Source: Microvelia longipes (Eukaryota; Arthropoda; Insecta; Hemiptera; Veliidae). From it: a DNA stretch of 64,000 nucleotides. Each line of letters starts with the position of its first letter. The first letter of the stretch is position 1. The position numbers and the translations under genes are program-made. A model generated the notes under the pieces. It ran no database searches. It saw nothing but the letters and a program-made list of their open reading frames with translations, and was not told the DNA's origin. Below, in pieces: positions 47,305 to 58,590 of the stretch. The DNA is taken from positions 4,899,369 to 4,963,368 of the forward strand of contig JACMZG010001914.1 of the NCBI GenBank assembly GCA_018340805.1, written 5' to 3'.

Positions 47305-47880
47305 CGCAAACATACGCTCATTCTCCCACTTTTAGACTCGCTTCGCTTGTCCTCCAAATATACAATTCGCCAAATTTATACTGCCAAAATGTCTTCGAAC
47401 TCGCTTCGCTCGGGCCTTTACTGAGGCCCGAGCGAAGCGAGTTCCTCTTCGAGTTCGCACTCGAGAACAAGTGCGAGAGTGCACTTGTTCCATTCTCAGC
47501 GGTCATCCATACAGCACTGACCACGCTCAAAGCTGCTTACCTTTTATGATCCAACAAAAATCATGGATATACTTGTCGTATTTAAACAAAACTTGTTGTA
47601 CTTATTTATTACGTAATGGTATGTACTTGTACTTGTACCAAATTTCAACTTAATCGGATTGTTTTCCGATTTTTTTAAAAAATTTACATAAGTCATATGA
47701 TTAAAATAAAGTAATGCTGATAATGGGATGAAACTTGGCACATATGTTATTCTTATACATAGCTGCATGTGTGTCAAGTTTCAATCTAATCGCATCATTT
47801 TTCCGCGTTTAATAATTTTTTGATGTCACCGGGATAATTCCGGTGACATCCCGGTTTCGGATTTTTTTTAAACACAATAC
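47305..47880 (-). repeat. Dispersed repeat family C
   Basis: Contains GACTCGCTTCGCTTGTCC, GACCACGCTCAAAGC and ATCCAACAAAAATCATGG. A palindromic segment GAGGCCCGAGCGAAGCGAG sits at about 47413-47440, and a perfect hairpin with 11-bp arms (GATGTCACCGG) at 47822-47850. Confidence 0.65.
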
Positions 47881-48305
47881 TTTTCTATTTACCTACGGTA
47901 TAAATGAATAAAAGTAAAAAAAATAGCTGCTCGCATCTTAAAATATTTGGATCTAGTATGGCATTCGATTTCTTGAGGGTCTGTGAAGCTGGAGGATTTT
48001 AAGTATAGTAGCCACATTTCTCAGCAACCTGGTGACGGAGCGTATATTATCTATATTCTGATTAAGATAAGACCGCCCTGAACAAATCGATACCAATAAC
48101 ATTAAATAGTCCTTTTAGATAAGGTACTATGGTCTTTTGAATAGTCGAAACTAAGCAAAAAATCCCGTTTTTAGAACATTGACTATGCTCCGCTTATACA
48201 CTAGACTCCCATGAACAATTTAACACCAATTATATTAAATAGTTCTTTTAGAAAAACACTTATGGCCCTTAGAAAAACCCAATATAACCGAAAACTATAG
48301 AAATA
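47881..48305. other. Intergenic, nothing recognised
   Basis: No supported gene. Two loosely similar phrases (ATTAAATAGTCCTTTTAGA and ATTAAATAGTTCTTTTAGA) occur at 48095 and 48235. Confidence 0.4.
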
Positions 48306-48310
48306 TTAGT

Positions 48311-48522
48311 AAATGTAACACAACTAAAAAAACCGTGGATGACTCAACTTAGGGGTAACTACTGACAAATCATTTGGTGACTTAACTAAGGTGTAACACT
48401 ACTGAAAAAACAGTGGGTGACTCAACTAAGGTGTAACACTACTGAAAAAACAGTGGGTGACTCAACTAAGGTGTAACACTACTGAAAAAACAGTGGGTGA
48501 CTCAACTAAGGTGTAACACATT
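48311..48522. repeat. Minisatellite, about 40-bp unit
   Basis: Five units with ACTGAAAAAACAGTGGGTGA and CTCAACTAAGGTGTAACA; the three central ones are identical. Confidence 0.95.
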
Positions 48523-49689
48523 ACATCAGATGTAAATAGCCTCAAAAACCCGCGAAATTTAAATATACAGGTCTTGGCGGCGCCGTCGAGGCGCCGGTCC
48601 AATATCTTTTGGATATAATATATATTTTTGGTATGTGGAAGCCCCTCCACTCTAGTCATCTGAACAAAACCACAAGTTCATTTTCATGATGAAAATTCTC
48701 CAGTAGAATGGAATTGAATCATTTAATTTGATAATTATCCGGTATTTGAAGTGACCACTACAACGAACAACAATTACATGATCGAATTATATGATGGTTG
48801 TTTAAACCTCATTCGATTTCAATAAACAGGTTCTAAAACTTGAATACTATGTTTGTAAAAGGTCTGTAATTTTTGATGCCAGAAAATACCCGGATCAAAG
48901 TTATAACGAATTTAATAAAACTATGGTCGTTTAGAGTGATAAACAACCGGGAGTGTTGGTTTAACACATGGCGTTCTGCTTAATTATTTAGTTTATTTAA
49001 AGAATATAGGGGTAGAAATTTGTATTCGAGCAGCTGTATAATAAAAACCTGGTTGACAGCGGCTTCGTTCTAAAGCCCTTCTAAAAGTCACCCTAAGGTT
49101 TTTTAATAGAAAATCAAACTGCGAATCAAATCATCAAGTCTGCGTTAATGGATGGATTTTGGAACAAAACCAATCGCAGATGTGGGAGGTTATATTGAAT
49201 ACTGATATATTTTAAAAATTTGGGTGGCCTAAAAATACTGCATTTAAAATGGCGTTAATAAACGCAATACTTATACAAAGAAATAATTCCCCCCAAAAAA
49301 GACCAATTCATCAAATAACGAGCAGTTCTATATCATCATCAAAAATCAATACCGCAGCTAGGTGATTTAATAAAATAGTTTACATAATTACAAGCATTTT
49401 ATTTAAATTGATTAGATCTGGTAATTTTAACAATTATACAGGATTTTAGTTCCAGATCTGTGTGACATATGCTTTGGGTTAGTTGGTTAAAATTGATTAG
49501 TATGTATGGTTTTTATAATTGTTGCTCTTTTTTGCTCAATTGTTGTTTAGGCATGCTACTGTAAATGTTAGTTTTCTAATGCAGCGGTTTCTAACCTGGT
49601 TTATAGTGTACACCTACCCATTACTAAAATCTAAACAAATGTTATGTGTACGGAAAAAACATTATTCAACAAGGGCCTTATGCTCCTAG
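48523..49689. other. Intergenic, nothing recognised
   Basis: Contains a GGCGCCGTCGAGGCGCC hairpin at about 48585-48601. No gene or complete repeat was recognised. Confidence 0.4.
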
Positions 49690-49925
49690 CTGCATCGCAC
49701 TTTGAACACTCCGTGGAATATAATCAAATTGCCATCTTTTTGCATTGCTCTTCTACCTGTCCGTAGAATACAATCGATATGCCATCTTTTTGCATCGCAC
49801 TTCGACCTGTCCGTAAAATACAATCGAATTGCCATATTTTGCATTGCACTTCGACCTGTCCGTAAACTACAATCGAATTGCCATCTTTTTGCTTCGCACT
49901 TCGACCTCTCCATGGAATGATATCG
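49690..49925. repeat. Minisatellite, about 54-bp unit
   Basis: Four and a half copies containing CGAATTGCCATCTTTTTGCA and CGCACTTCGACCTGTCCGT. Open frames on both strands here come from the repeat. Confidence 0.9.
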
Positions 49926-50142
49926 AACTGCTATATTTTTCTTATTCCCCAAAGACAAATATAAAAAGGTATTATATAGGTGATATTGAAAGGTATTATA
50001 AAAAGAATTAAAAATTTTTACTATTCGAGGCTTCATACCTGTAGGTTTATTAAATATAAGAGTATTTAATATTGTCATATATGCAACATCGCATGTCACT
50101 TAAAATTTACTTATTGATTCTCATAAATATCAAAAGAAATAT

Positions 50143-50818
50143 CCTAAAATAATTCTGGCGCGGTGGTCCGCATGTCGAGCGAATTTCCTTTGGATGCGTG
50201 TTTCCGTGCTTTTTACACTATATAAGTTTACAACTACTAAATAAATAATTCCGTCGCGGTGGTCCGCTGTCGGGCGAATTTCATGTAGAATTCGTGTTTC
50301 CGTGCTTAACAACCATTTCTTGCTTAAGGTTCCGGTTCATGCTTTAGAACCTAAGCAGTTACTCGATTGTCAAGCACTGCTCGTAACTCATTTTGTCTGT
50401 ATTTTTCAAAGGAAATGCGCATAATTATCCAGTTGGTTGTTCAAAACTATGCCTCTAAATTAGAAGAACGCACTATTATTTGCACTAGTTTAAAGCTTAG
50501 TTACTTATATTTAAGCTTAGTCAGTTATCTTTAAAGGTTTTAGCGCATTTCCTTTGAAAAATACAGACAAAATGAGTTACGAGCAGTGCTTGACAATCGA
50601 GTAACTGCTTAGGTTCTAAAGCATGAACCGGAACCTTAAGCAAGAAATGGGTTGTTAAGCACGGAAACACGAATTCTACATGAAATTCGCCGACAGCGGA
50701 CCACCGCGACGGAATTATTTATTTAGTAGTTGTAAACTTATAGTGTAAAAGCACGGAAACACGCATCCAAAGGAAATTCGCCCGACATGCGGACCACCGC
50801 GCCAGAATTATTTTTTAG
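50143..50818 (-). mobile_element. 676-bp foldback element with duplicated outer units
   Basis: The arms 50143-50420 and 50543-50818 are near-perfect complements around a 122-bp spacer. Each arm carries the same unit of about 60 bp twice (GCGGTGGTCCGC, then GCGAATTTC, then CGTGTTTCCGTGCTT), once at the outer end and once about 90 bp further in. On the minus strand a tRNA-like module (50945-50865) lies directly upstream. Related copies lie at 23.9-24.3 and 28.2-28.6 kb. Confidence 0.85.
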
Positions 50819-50864
50819 TTGTAAACTTATATTAAGTAAAAAAACGATAAAAATTTATCGTCCC

Positions 50865-50945
50865 TACCAGGAGTTGAACCCAGGTACCCTGAGTTTGAGT
50901 GCTCGTATTGACTCCGACCACTATCATTCAACTCAGAGGCCAGAA
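50865..50945 (-). repeat. tRNA-like (SINE) module
   Basis: On the minus strand B box GGTTCAACTCC (50880-50870) is preceded by an A-box-like GATAGTGGTCGG. It directs towards the foldback arm beginning at 50818. It is not a working tRNA gene, since no cloverleaf can be drawn. Confidence 0.6.
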
Positions 50946-51545
50946 AAACATAGAAACGACACCCTACTCGATATTTAATTTTTAATGACCGTAATTTTGG
51001 TTTTTGATCATTTTTGTGGTTTTTCGACTTTTTGGTAACTTAGAGTGGTCGTATCGACTTCGGACCGGTTTCATTCGATTCAGCGCCCAAAAATACATCG
51101 AAAACGACACACTACTCGAAATTTATTTTTTATCGACCTAAATTTTGGTTTTTGGTAATTTACAATGGTTTTTTGGACTTTTTGTTAACTTAGAGTGATC
51201 GTATCGACTTCGGACCGGTTTCATTCGATTTAGCGCCCAAAAATACATCGAAAACGACAACCTACTCGAAATTTATTTTTTATCGACCTAAATTTTGGTT
51301 TTTGGTAATTTACAATGGTTTTTTGGACTTTTTGGTCACTTAGAGTGGTCGTATCGACTTCGGACCGGTTTCATTCGATTCAGCGCCCAAAATACATAGA
51401 AACGACACCCTACTCGAAATTTATTTTTTATCGACCTAAATTTTGGTTTTTGGTAATTCACAATGGTTTTTTGGACTTTTTGGTCATTTAGAGTAGTCGT
51501 ATCGACTTCGGACCGGTTTTATTCGATTCAGCGCCTAAAAAAACA
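50906..51545. repeat. Tandem array, 143-151 bp unit
   Basis: Units start at about 50906, 51049, 51200, 51350 and 51498. Each carries CGTATCGACTTCGGACCGG and CCTACTCGAAATTTATTTTT. The first unit is diverged and overlaps the tRNA-like module, so the array seems to have grown from sequence of that element. Confidence 0.9.
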
Positions 51546-51810
51546 TAAATATTGACCTTTTTCGCGGCAAAAAATATTAACCCTGAATTTTGCCGATTTT
51601 TTGAAAATTTCGCTGACTCAGCAAACCGGGTTAATGACGTCACAAAAACCTGGTTTTTAATAGGGTTCGTGTCCTCCCAAAGGTTGATTTTCGTACCAAG
51701 TTTGGTTAAAAAATATTAATCCGTTCGAAAGATAGAGTGTTTACAAGAAAGTGTCTAGAAATACATATATATATATATACATATATATGTATATATATAT
51801 ATACATACAT

Positions 51811-51852
<42 letters not shown>

Positions 51853-52020
51853 ATATAATATATATATATATATAATTTATATAAAGTCTCGCGAAACGTA
51901 TTTTTTCGTCATTAGGGACCTCTGAAACGGACTTGTGTCGTGGTCCGAGGTTCGAATTCCGCCATGACGCCTATCCCATTAGCCGAATTTCCAAAGGAAA
52001 TTCGCTAAAACACAGATGAG
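51546..52020. repeat. Dispersed repeat family G with internal (TA)n
   Basis: Contains GGGTTAATGACGTCAC and CTCCCAAAGGTTGATTTTCG, then (TA)n at 51763-51880, then TCGCGAAACGTATTTTTTCG and AGGGACC, then a B-box-like GGTTCGAATTCC. The same order without TA occurs at 53560-53850. Confidence 0.7.
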
Positions 52021-52196
52021 AGCCGAGGCACTTTGCATTCAAAAGACTTTTTACCAAACAAATATTATTATGGATTTGTTGAATGCTCTAGGTGACACGC
52101 CATTTTGATATGCCATATTGTATTAACCACGAAATCTAGTAATTTAATCCCCTCGTAGGACTTTGATTTTTGTGTCAGGTTTCATTATAGATCCCA

Positions 52197-53452
52197 GGGG
52201 TGGACTGGCCAGTAAGGACGAGGGCAGCTACCCTCCTTGGGACCCTCAACCAAAAAACAACGAAAATTAAAAAAAAAAAGAATAACATTTTAATATTTTA
52301 ACCATATAATATATAAAGAAATTTTTAAATCATAAATATGTTATATATTCATAAAACCAGTCAATGAGGCCTCTCTGAGGTAGGGCCGAAAGAGCTCCTA
52401 AAAACAAATGTTTTTAAAGTACTAAAAATATTCTTAATTTGTTGTTGTTACCTAAATCTAAGATCTTTATGGTCCTTTTTTTTACTTGGTCTTCTAAAGA
52501 CCCCATACAGAAGTCTAGAGCTAATGATGGCCCTTAAAATACTTGATCAGGGCTCTAAAGCAGTACAAACGGGACCTAGACGTGAAACATAAAATATATA
52601 CTTTATATATAATTTATGTAAATATAGAGGAATAAACTTAAGTTCTATTTCAGTTTATTTTAATTTTACTTAAATAATAGTAGTAGTAATATGGGGAAGG
52701 GGAGTGGTAGTAACTACCAGGCAAGTAGGCCACGTTGTTGGGCCCTTTTTGCCAGCTCCCTAAGATAGTGTTCTACTCCTTTTAATTTCAAGTGTGGTAT
52801 ATTTCATCTAATCTAGACAGAAGAGCCGTGAATTTCTATGGTTCCTCCAATGCTTTTTCAAGTAATCATACATATTACATATTTTTTACTGACTCTTATA
52901 GTCTAGTGAAAACTGGGAACAACACGTACTCTCATTGTTAAACCAAACCACACACACACTTTAAACTTCAAGGCAGAAACAGTATAGTATTATAATAAAT
53001 CTACAATGAGGGTCCTAAATTTTGCCTATACCCAGTTTCATTTAGGGTAAGGGATCTTTAACGAGTACCTGACAACGCACAGGCTCGAGATCACCGGCTT
53101 TACGTCCCTTCTGAAGGACGTGGTACGCAGAATTTTTATCCCTCTCATAAAAATTCTAGAGGCCCGTGCTGGGATTGAACCCATGACTAAGGTCCATTCA
53201 TTCTGTGTATTGGTCGCGATCCTTAACAACTACACCACGGGTGACGCTTAATTTTACTTAAGTTTATTTTATATTAACTTATTTATTTTAAATTATTTAA
53301 ATAAAATATTTTATTTGAACTTGATTACTTTACTTAAAAGTAGACCCCACTACTTGGGAAACAATAAAGGATCCCCCCCCCCCAACTGGGCTTCTTGCAA
53401 TCTAGGTTTGGGCTATTTTAGGCCCCTCCTCAGAGAGCCTTTTGACTCAGTC
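52197..53452 (-). mobile_element. hAT-like non-autonomous element, family D, holding a SINE
   Basis: Ends CAGGGGTGGACTGGCCAG on the left and the complement of CAGTAGCGGACTGAGTCA on the right. Internal blocks match 24282-25490 in reverse. The SINE at 52672-53250 is inserted inside. The flanking 8-mers are too diverged to call a target duplication. Confidence 0.65.
52672..53250 (-). mobile_element. tRNA-derived SINE, full-length copy
   Basis: On the minus strand the head is tRNA-like: A box TGGTGTAGTTGTTAAGG (53237-53221), B box GGGTTCAATCCC (53182-53171), and a possible acceptor pair CCCGTG/CACGGG (53241-53236 and 53168-53163). A body of about 480 bp follows, ending in a (TAC/TTA)-rich tail. 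Copies lie at 18579-20395 and 7972-8022. Confidence 0.8.
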
Positions 53453-53519
53453 CGCTACTGATCAGATCAGGCATTTGAACTGAAGAGTTTTTGCAAGAAA
53501 TGTAAACATCTATCTATAA

Positions 53520-53850
53520 ATATTTACCATGAAAACTGTGCGAGCCATAGATGCTATGCCATAGATAAAATTAACTTTAATCATATGATTTTTTTATTTA
53601 AAATTTTTCTGACTTAGCAACTGGGTTAGTGATGTCACATCAAGCTAGTTTTAATGAGGGGACCTTGTCCTCAACTAGGTTGATTTTTCTGCTAAGTTTT
53701 ACGAAACGTATTAGTTCGTGATTATAGGACCCCCTCTGTCCTCTAAAACGGGATTTGTTTTTCCTTCCCGACTTCGTCACCGAAATGAAATTCACATTTT
53801 TCTCAACGGGAATTTGCTAAAAGTGTTAAATCAGATTCTTGTGTAGCGAG
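53520..53850. repeat. Dispersed repeat family G, copy without TA tract
   Basis: GGGTTAGTGATGTCACA, GGTTGATTTTTCTGCTAAG and ACGAAACGTATTAGTTCG correspond to 51600-51910. The (TA)n of the other copy is absent. Confidence 0.65.
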
Positions 53851-54239
53851 TTCTAAAAACACAATTTTTAGAACTCACTTCTTCTTCCTAATCCATTAAT
53901 TCAAATTTCAAAAATGTTTGTCATGAAATTTTTATTAACTTAAAACTATAAATTTTCGTTATAATGTACTCGATTTTAATTTTATACATATAATTAATGA
54001 CATTAATAAAATTAATTTATTACATTTAATGGTGATTTGTATGTAAAAGTTTTATACGTAAAATTTGATTAGCGGCTAAAATAAGTCTTAATAGCGGCTG
54101 TTATGTGTTATGATATGGCCGGCCGGCTATTAATTATGTAAAATTATGGTTATTAAAAACGGTTATGGTTTAATTATTACCATATTATGTAAATACAATC
54201 GTTTGTGTAAGTTAAGTATTTTTATTACAACTGATTCTC
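53851..54239. other. AT-rich stretch, nothing recognised
   Basis: No exon or repeat is recognisable; a GGCCGGCCGGC patch lies at 54118-54128. Confidence 0.4.
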
Positions 54240-55860
54240 AATCTTGTTGCATTTTCTTTGTGACACGCCGCTTTTCTAGCTTTGCTATTTTCTTTGCTTT
54301 GTTGACACGCCTTTTCTAGCTATTGATCTTAATCTTGTTGAATTTTCTTTGTGACACGCCACTTTTCTAGCTATTGATCTTACTTTGTTGACACGCACTT
54401 TTCTAGCTATTGATCTTAATCTTGTTGAATTTTCTTTGTTGACACGCCGCTTTTCTAGCTATTGATCTTAATCTTGTTGAATTTTCTTTGTTGACACGCC
54501 GCTTTTCTAGTTATTGCTCTTAATCTTGTTGCACTTATTTTGCTGACACGCCGCTTTTCTAGCTATTGCTTCTTAATCTTGTTGCATTTCTTTGTTGACA
54601 CGCCGCTTTCTAGCTATTGATCTTAATTTGTGCATTTTCTTTGCTGACTTTTCTACTAATCTTTTGCGCACGCCGCTTTTCTAGTTATTGCTCTAAATCT
54701 TGTTGCACTTTTTGCTGACACGCGCTTTTCTAGCTATTGCTCTTAATCTTGTTGCATTTTCTTTGTTGACACGCCGCTTTTCTAGCTATTGATCTTAATC
54801 TTGTTGCATTTTCTTTGTTGACACGCCGCTTTTCTAGCTATTGCTCTTAATCTTGTTGCACTTATTTATTTGCTGACACGCGCTTTTCTAGTTATTGCTC
54901 TTAATCTTGTTGCACTTATTTTGTGACACGCCGCTTTTCTAGCTATTGCTCTTAATCTTGTTGCATTTCTTTGTTGACACGCCGCTTTTCTAGCTATTGA
55001 TCTTATTCTTATTTTCTTGCTGACACGCCGCTTTTCTAGCTATTGCTCTTAATCTTATTGCACTTATTTGCTGACACGCCGCTTTCTAGCTATTGCTCTT
55101 AATCTTGTTGCACTTATTTATTTTGCTGACACGCCGCTTTTCTAGCTATTGCTCTTAATCTTATTGCACTTATTTTGCTGACACGCCGCTTTTCTAGCTA
55201 TTGCTCTTAATCTTGTTGCACTTATTTATTTTGCTGGCACGCCGCTTTTCTAGCTATTGCTCTTAATCTTATTGCACTTATTTTGCTGACACGCGCTTTT
55301 CTAGTTATTGCTCTTAATCTTGTTGCACTTATTTATTTTGACGCGCTTTCTAGCTATTGCTTAATCTTATTGCACTTTTTTGCTGACACGCCGCTTTTTA
55401 GCTATTGCTCTTAATCTTATTGCACTTATTTTGCTGACACGCCGCTTTTCTAGCTATTGCTCTTATCTTGTTGCACTTATTTATTTTGCTGACACGCCGC
55501 TTTTCTAGCTATTGCTCTTAATCTATTGCACTTATTTTGCTGACACGCCGCTTTTCTAGCTATTGCTCTTAATCTTGTTGCACTTATTTATTTTGCTGGC
55601 ACGCCGCTTTTCTAGCTATTGCTCTTAATCTTATTGCACTTATTTTGCTGACACGCCGCTTTTCTAGTTATTGCTCTTAATCTTGTTGCACTTATTTATT
55701 TTGCTGACACGCCGCTTTTCTAGCTATTGCTCTTAATCTTGTTGCACTTATTTATTTTGCTGGCACGCCACTTTTCTAGCTATTGCTCTTAATCTTGTTG
55801 CATTTTCTTTGTTGACACGCCGCTTTTCTAGCTATAATTCGCACTTGTCTTGTATTTTCT
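54240..55860. repeat. Satellite-like array, about 52-bp unit, alternating unit types
   Basis: About 31 copies of GACACGCCGCTTTTCTAGCT plus ATTGCTCTTAATCTTGTTGC and a variable tail. From about 55040 to 55760 units with CTTATTGCACTTATTTTG largely alternate with units having CTTGTTGCACTTATTTATTTTG, so the later expansion used a dimer of about 108 bp. The right end decays into diverged units to 56000. Confidence 0.95.
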
Positions 55861-56000
55861 TTTTTGACACGCTGCATTTCAAGCAATAATTTTTTATCGT
55901 GTTGTATTTTTTACCGTGTAGTATTTTCTTTGCTGATCAACTGCATTTTAAGACATGATTTTTAATCGTGTTTTATTTTCTTATACGACCCGCTGCTTTT

Positions 56001-56811
56001 CTAGATTTTAGTAATAAGGATTAATACAGATTAATCTATAAGTACATATTTGATGCTAATCCTAGTGTCAGGGTGTGTAAGGAGGCGATTACCCCCTCCC
56101 CTACACAAACATACAAACGCACTACTAAAAGGGGAAAATTGCTTTTTTGTTGGCAAAAGCTTGCTCTCGGAATCAAGGCTAGTTAATATATTGCTGGTGT
56201 CAGTAAATATGTCTACTTAAACATACTTAAACTGAATATTTTAGAGTATTGCTTTCTTCCTGGGACTCCTCACAGGATAAAGATCATTAATTTTAAGTTA
56301 TTGGTCATCCTTCCTCCACAGACTAATTAAGTACAACTTTACTTTTATGTCAAATGTCTCTGATTGCACTTTTTTTTAGGAAGCTCAATCAATGATTTAA
56401 GAGAACCTTATTATGCGAGAGATAACGAGTCTTATGTTTTGAAATGGCCGAGAGTCTAAGCCACTCTTGCAAGCCATAAGCAACCCTTATTTTGCCATAA
56501 ATAAGGACTTTTGTTATCTCTTGTGGGACACTCATGAGAAAAGATTCTGTATAAATATTTCTATAAATATTTCTATAAATATTTCGGAATCGGACTGGTG
56601 TTATTTTATTGCCACAGCAACGTTAACTTTTAATTTTGATTTATAACTTTTAAAGGACTCGAATATATTAAAGTGTAATTAAGCATTTAATAAGCAATAT
56701 AGGTTATTAAAATTTCATATGAATAGAATAGTTCGGTCTAAGTCCTCTCCTCCAAGAATTAGACTTATTGAGTTAATTATTATTAGAACTTATGAGTTAA
56801 GACTATAACAT
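56001..56811. other. Intergenic, nothing recognised
   Basis: TTTCTATAAATA is repeated three times near 56560. No gene is visible. Confidence 0.4.
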
Positions 56812-57068
56812 GAGGGGTTCAGTGTTAAAGTGGACCAAGTCCATTTTTAAAAAAAAATGAGATAGAGGTGTTTTCATGTAGGAGAATATGTATATTTTAT
56901 CAGTGTGAGGTTGTTATGTGTATTGGCTTCATGGGGTACCAATAAATCGCCATAGTCACTTTGCGCACTGAAATATTTCTAAATTGTTTCAGGGTTAAAA
57001 GGGGCTAAAATGTCTTTTATGACAAATCAAGTTTGGTGGACTTGGTCCACTTTAACACTGAACCCCTC
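56812..57068. mobile_element. MITE with 32-bp perfect inverted repeats
   Basis: The ends begin GAGGGGTTCAGTGTTAAAGT and are exact complements over about 32 bp. ACAT stands on both sides, a possible 4-bp target duplication. It is noncoding; the superfamily is not assigned. Confidence 0.85.
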
Positions 57069-57652
57069 ACATAATATAATTAATAGTATTATCTTTAAAA
57101 GGGACTTGATTTTTTAAGTCAGAAGGCGGGGTATAAGTAGATAGGTGGAGTCTTGCAAGGACCAACCAAAAACAAGGTAGAATATCCTCCCTTCTCTTTC
57201 AAGAGAAAGGATGGGGGGTTGGGAGATATCTATTTCAAAGATACGCTAAGAATAGATGTGGTGATACGAAGAAATCTATTCTTACTGGCTACTAGCGAGA
57301 TTGGTAAAGATATCGGTAATTTCCCCCTCCCCCAGATTCCAAAAATTGGCTCAATTCAATTTTTTGTTGGTAAAAGTAAAACAAGAGACCTTTGGCTTCT
57401 TGGCAGTTTTCGGCGCTGCGCTGGGGGCCGCTTCGCGTCTATATAGTTTTTCTCCTATATCAGTTCGTAATATTGCTAGTGCGTATGAATGTGGCATACT
57501 GTCCCAATATAAGCGTTTTTTCGAATGTATCAGTCAAAGAAACGGGATTTGTTTACTTATGGTTATATCTGTCAAAGGATAAAATCAGAATTAACGCTGA
57601 TGATAAAAATTTTAAATTAAAAAGGTTGTATTTACTGCAAGTTGAAGAAGCA
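57069..57652. other. Intergenic with unsupported overlapping open frames
   Basis: Three frames overlap between 57153 and 57763 on the plus strand. None has a recognised domain or splice and promoter support. Confidence 0.35.
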
Positions 57653-57699
57653 ATCGAAGAATCAGCTACCGTCGATACTTGCTGTTGGATATTCATATC

Positions 57700-57736
57700 C
57701 CTGGACCGGTTTCGGCATAACACCATCATCAGCAGG
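57700..57736 (-). ncRNA. Minimal hammerhead ribozyme, left arm
   Basis: Helix I CCTG (57736-57733) pairs with CAGG (57703-57700). CTGATGA (57732-57726), one T, helix II GGTG/TGCC with two G-T pairs and loop TTA, GAA, then palindromic ACCGGT (57710-57705) and C (57704) before helix I. All core bases are present. Confidence 0.6.
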
Positions 57737-57898
57737 CGGGGCAACACTCGAGCTCTCAACTAATAAATTTATATCAGTGATTAACTTCTAGTCTCAATGA
57801 GAACGACGAGCCCTCTGAAGATCTATCGTCGTGCTCATTGAGACTAGAAGTTAATCACTGATAAAACTTTATTAGTTGAGAGCTCGAGTGTTGCCCTG

Positions 57899-57935
57899 CC
57901 TGTTGATGATGGTGTTATGCCGAAACCGGTCCAGG
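57899..57935 (+). ncRNA. Minimal hammerhead ribozyme, right arm, core mutated
   Basis: Same layout as the left arm on the opposite strand, but the core reads TTGATGA (57903-57909), replacing the essential first C. Helix I, helix II, GAA and ACCGGT are kept. Probably inactive. Confidence 0.55.
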
Positions 57936-57982
57936 GATATTTATATCTAACAGCAAGTATCGACGATAGCTGATTCTTCGAT

Positions 57983-58589
57983 AAAAATTTAACTTTGTTG
58001 TATTAGTAGTATGTAGTCATACATAGTAATATACTTGTATATACAGTTTCAGCCCGATCTGACCATTTTTCGAGGTTTTGTGATTTTTGCTGAATCATTA
58101 TTATGAGTTAATTACGTCCCTAATGTTTTATGAACATTAGGGCCTTGAGCCACATTACGAAGCTAGCATAGCGAAGTACTATAAGGGCGTATGAGCAAAT
58201 TTCATCACAAATGGATGCTATATGAGGTTTTTCAAATACACCAGAACATTCCCGCTCATTTCACTTAAAACATATCGGTTTACCTAAAGTTTTACCGCCA
58301 ATTATATAATATTATTAGCGAGTAACATTCCCGCCTAAATCGTGTTCGTGACTACGAACAATCAAATGTCTTGTGTACTACGCCTCCAGTGTCCATGTTT
58401 TTTTAAATTCGGAAATAGAAAATTTGAGTCTCTTAAGTTTGCCATTTGTGGCATTAAGGGATCGTATGTTCCCGGACTTATCTAGTTTTCCAAGAGTGCA
58501 ATTAAGGATTTTCTATACCGAATCTAGAGTCTATCTTAAATGTGAAACATTCTCTGTAATTTTATAGATTCTTTAAACTTTTAAAATGT
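57983..58589. other. Intergenic, nothing recognised
   Basis: A perfect hairpin with 10-bp arms (CCCTAATGTT) lies at 58121-58145. An open frame at 58373-58567 is unsupported. Confidence 0.4.
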
Positions 58590-58590
58590 C

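Larger units (their letters stand above)
57653..57982. mobile_element. Foldback element with a hammerhead core in each arm
   Basis: Arms 57653-57809 and 57826-57982 are nearly perfect complements around a 16-bp loop. Each holds a small hammerhead motif, one on each strand. Flanking GATAAAAATTT repeats (57602 and 57979) hint at a diverged direct duplication. The layout resembles two head-to-head termini of a Penelope-like element. Confidence 0.75.

Noticed and set aside
48585..48601. GGCGCC hairpin as another hammerhead helix I
   Set aside because: No CTGATGA or GAAA box lies nearby on either strand.
49686..50099. 137-codon minus-strand frame
   Set aside because: Translation of the 54-bp minisatellite; its internal repeats follow the DNA unit.
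51737..51925. Open frame with Tyr-Ile repeats
   Set aside because: Translation of a (TA)n tract in repeat family G.
53163..53241. Functional tRNA gene
   Set aside because: A and B boxes and an acceptor-like pair exist, but the T stem is mismatched and the sequence continues as a dispersed repeat; it is a SINE head.
54240..55860. CRISPR array
   Set aside because: Units are directly adjacent with no unique spacers, and the surroundings are animal-type DNA.
57153..57763. Three overlapping plus-strand frames of 93-123 codons
   Set aside because: No recognised domain, no splice or promoter support, and the last runs into the foldback element.
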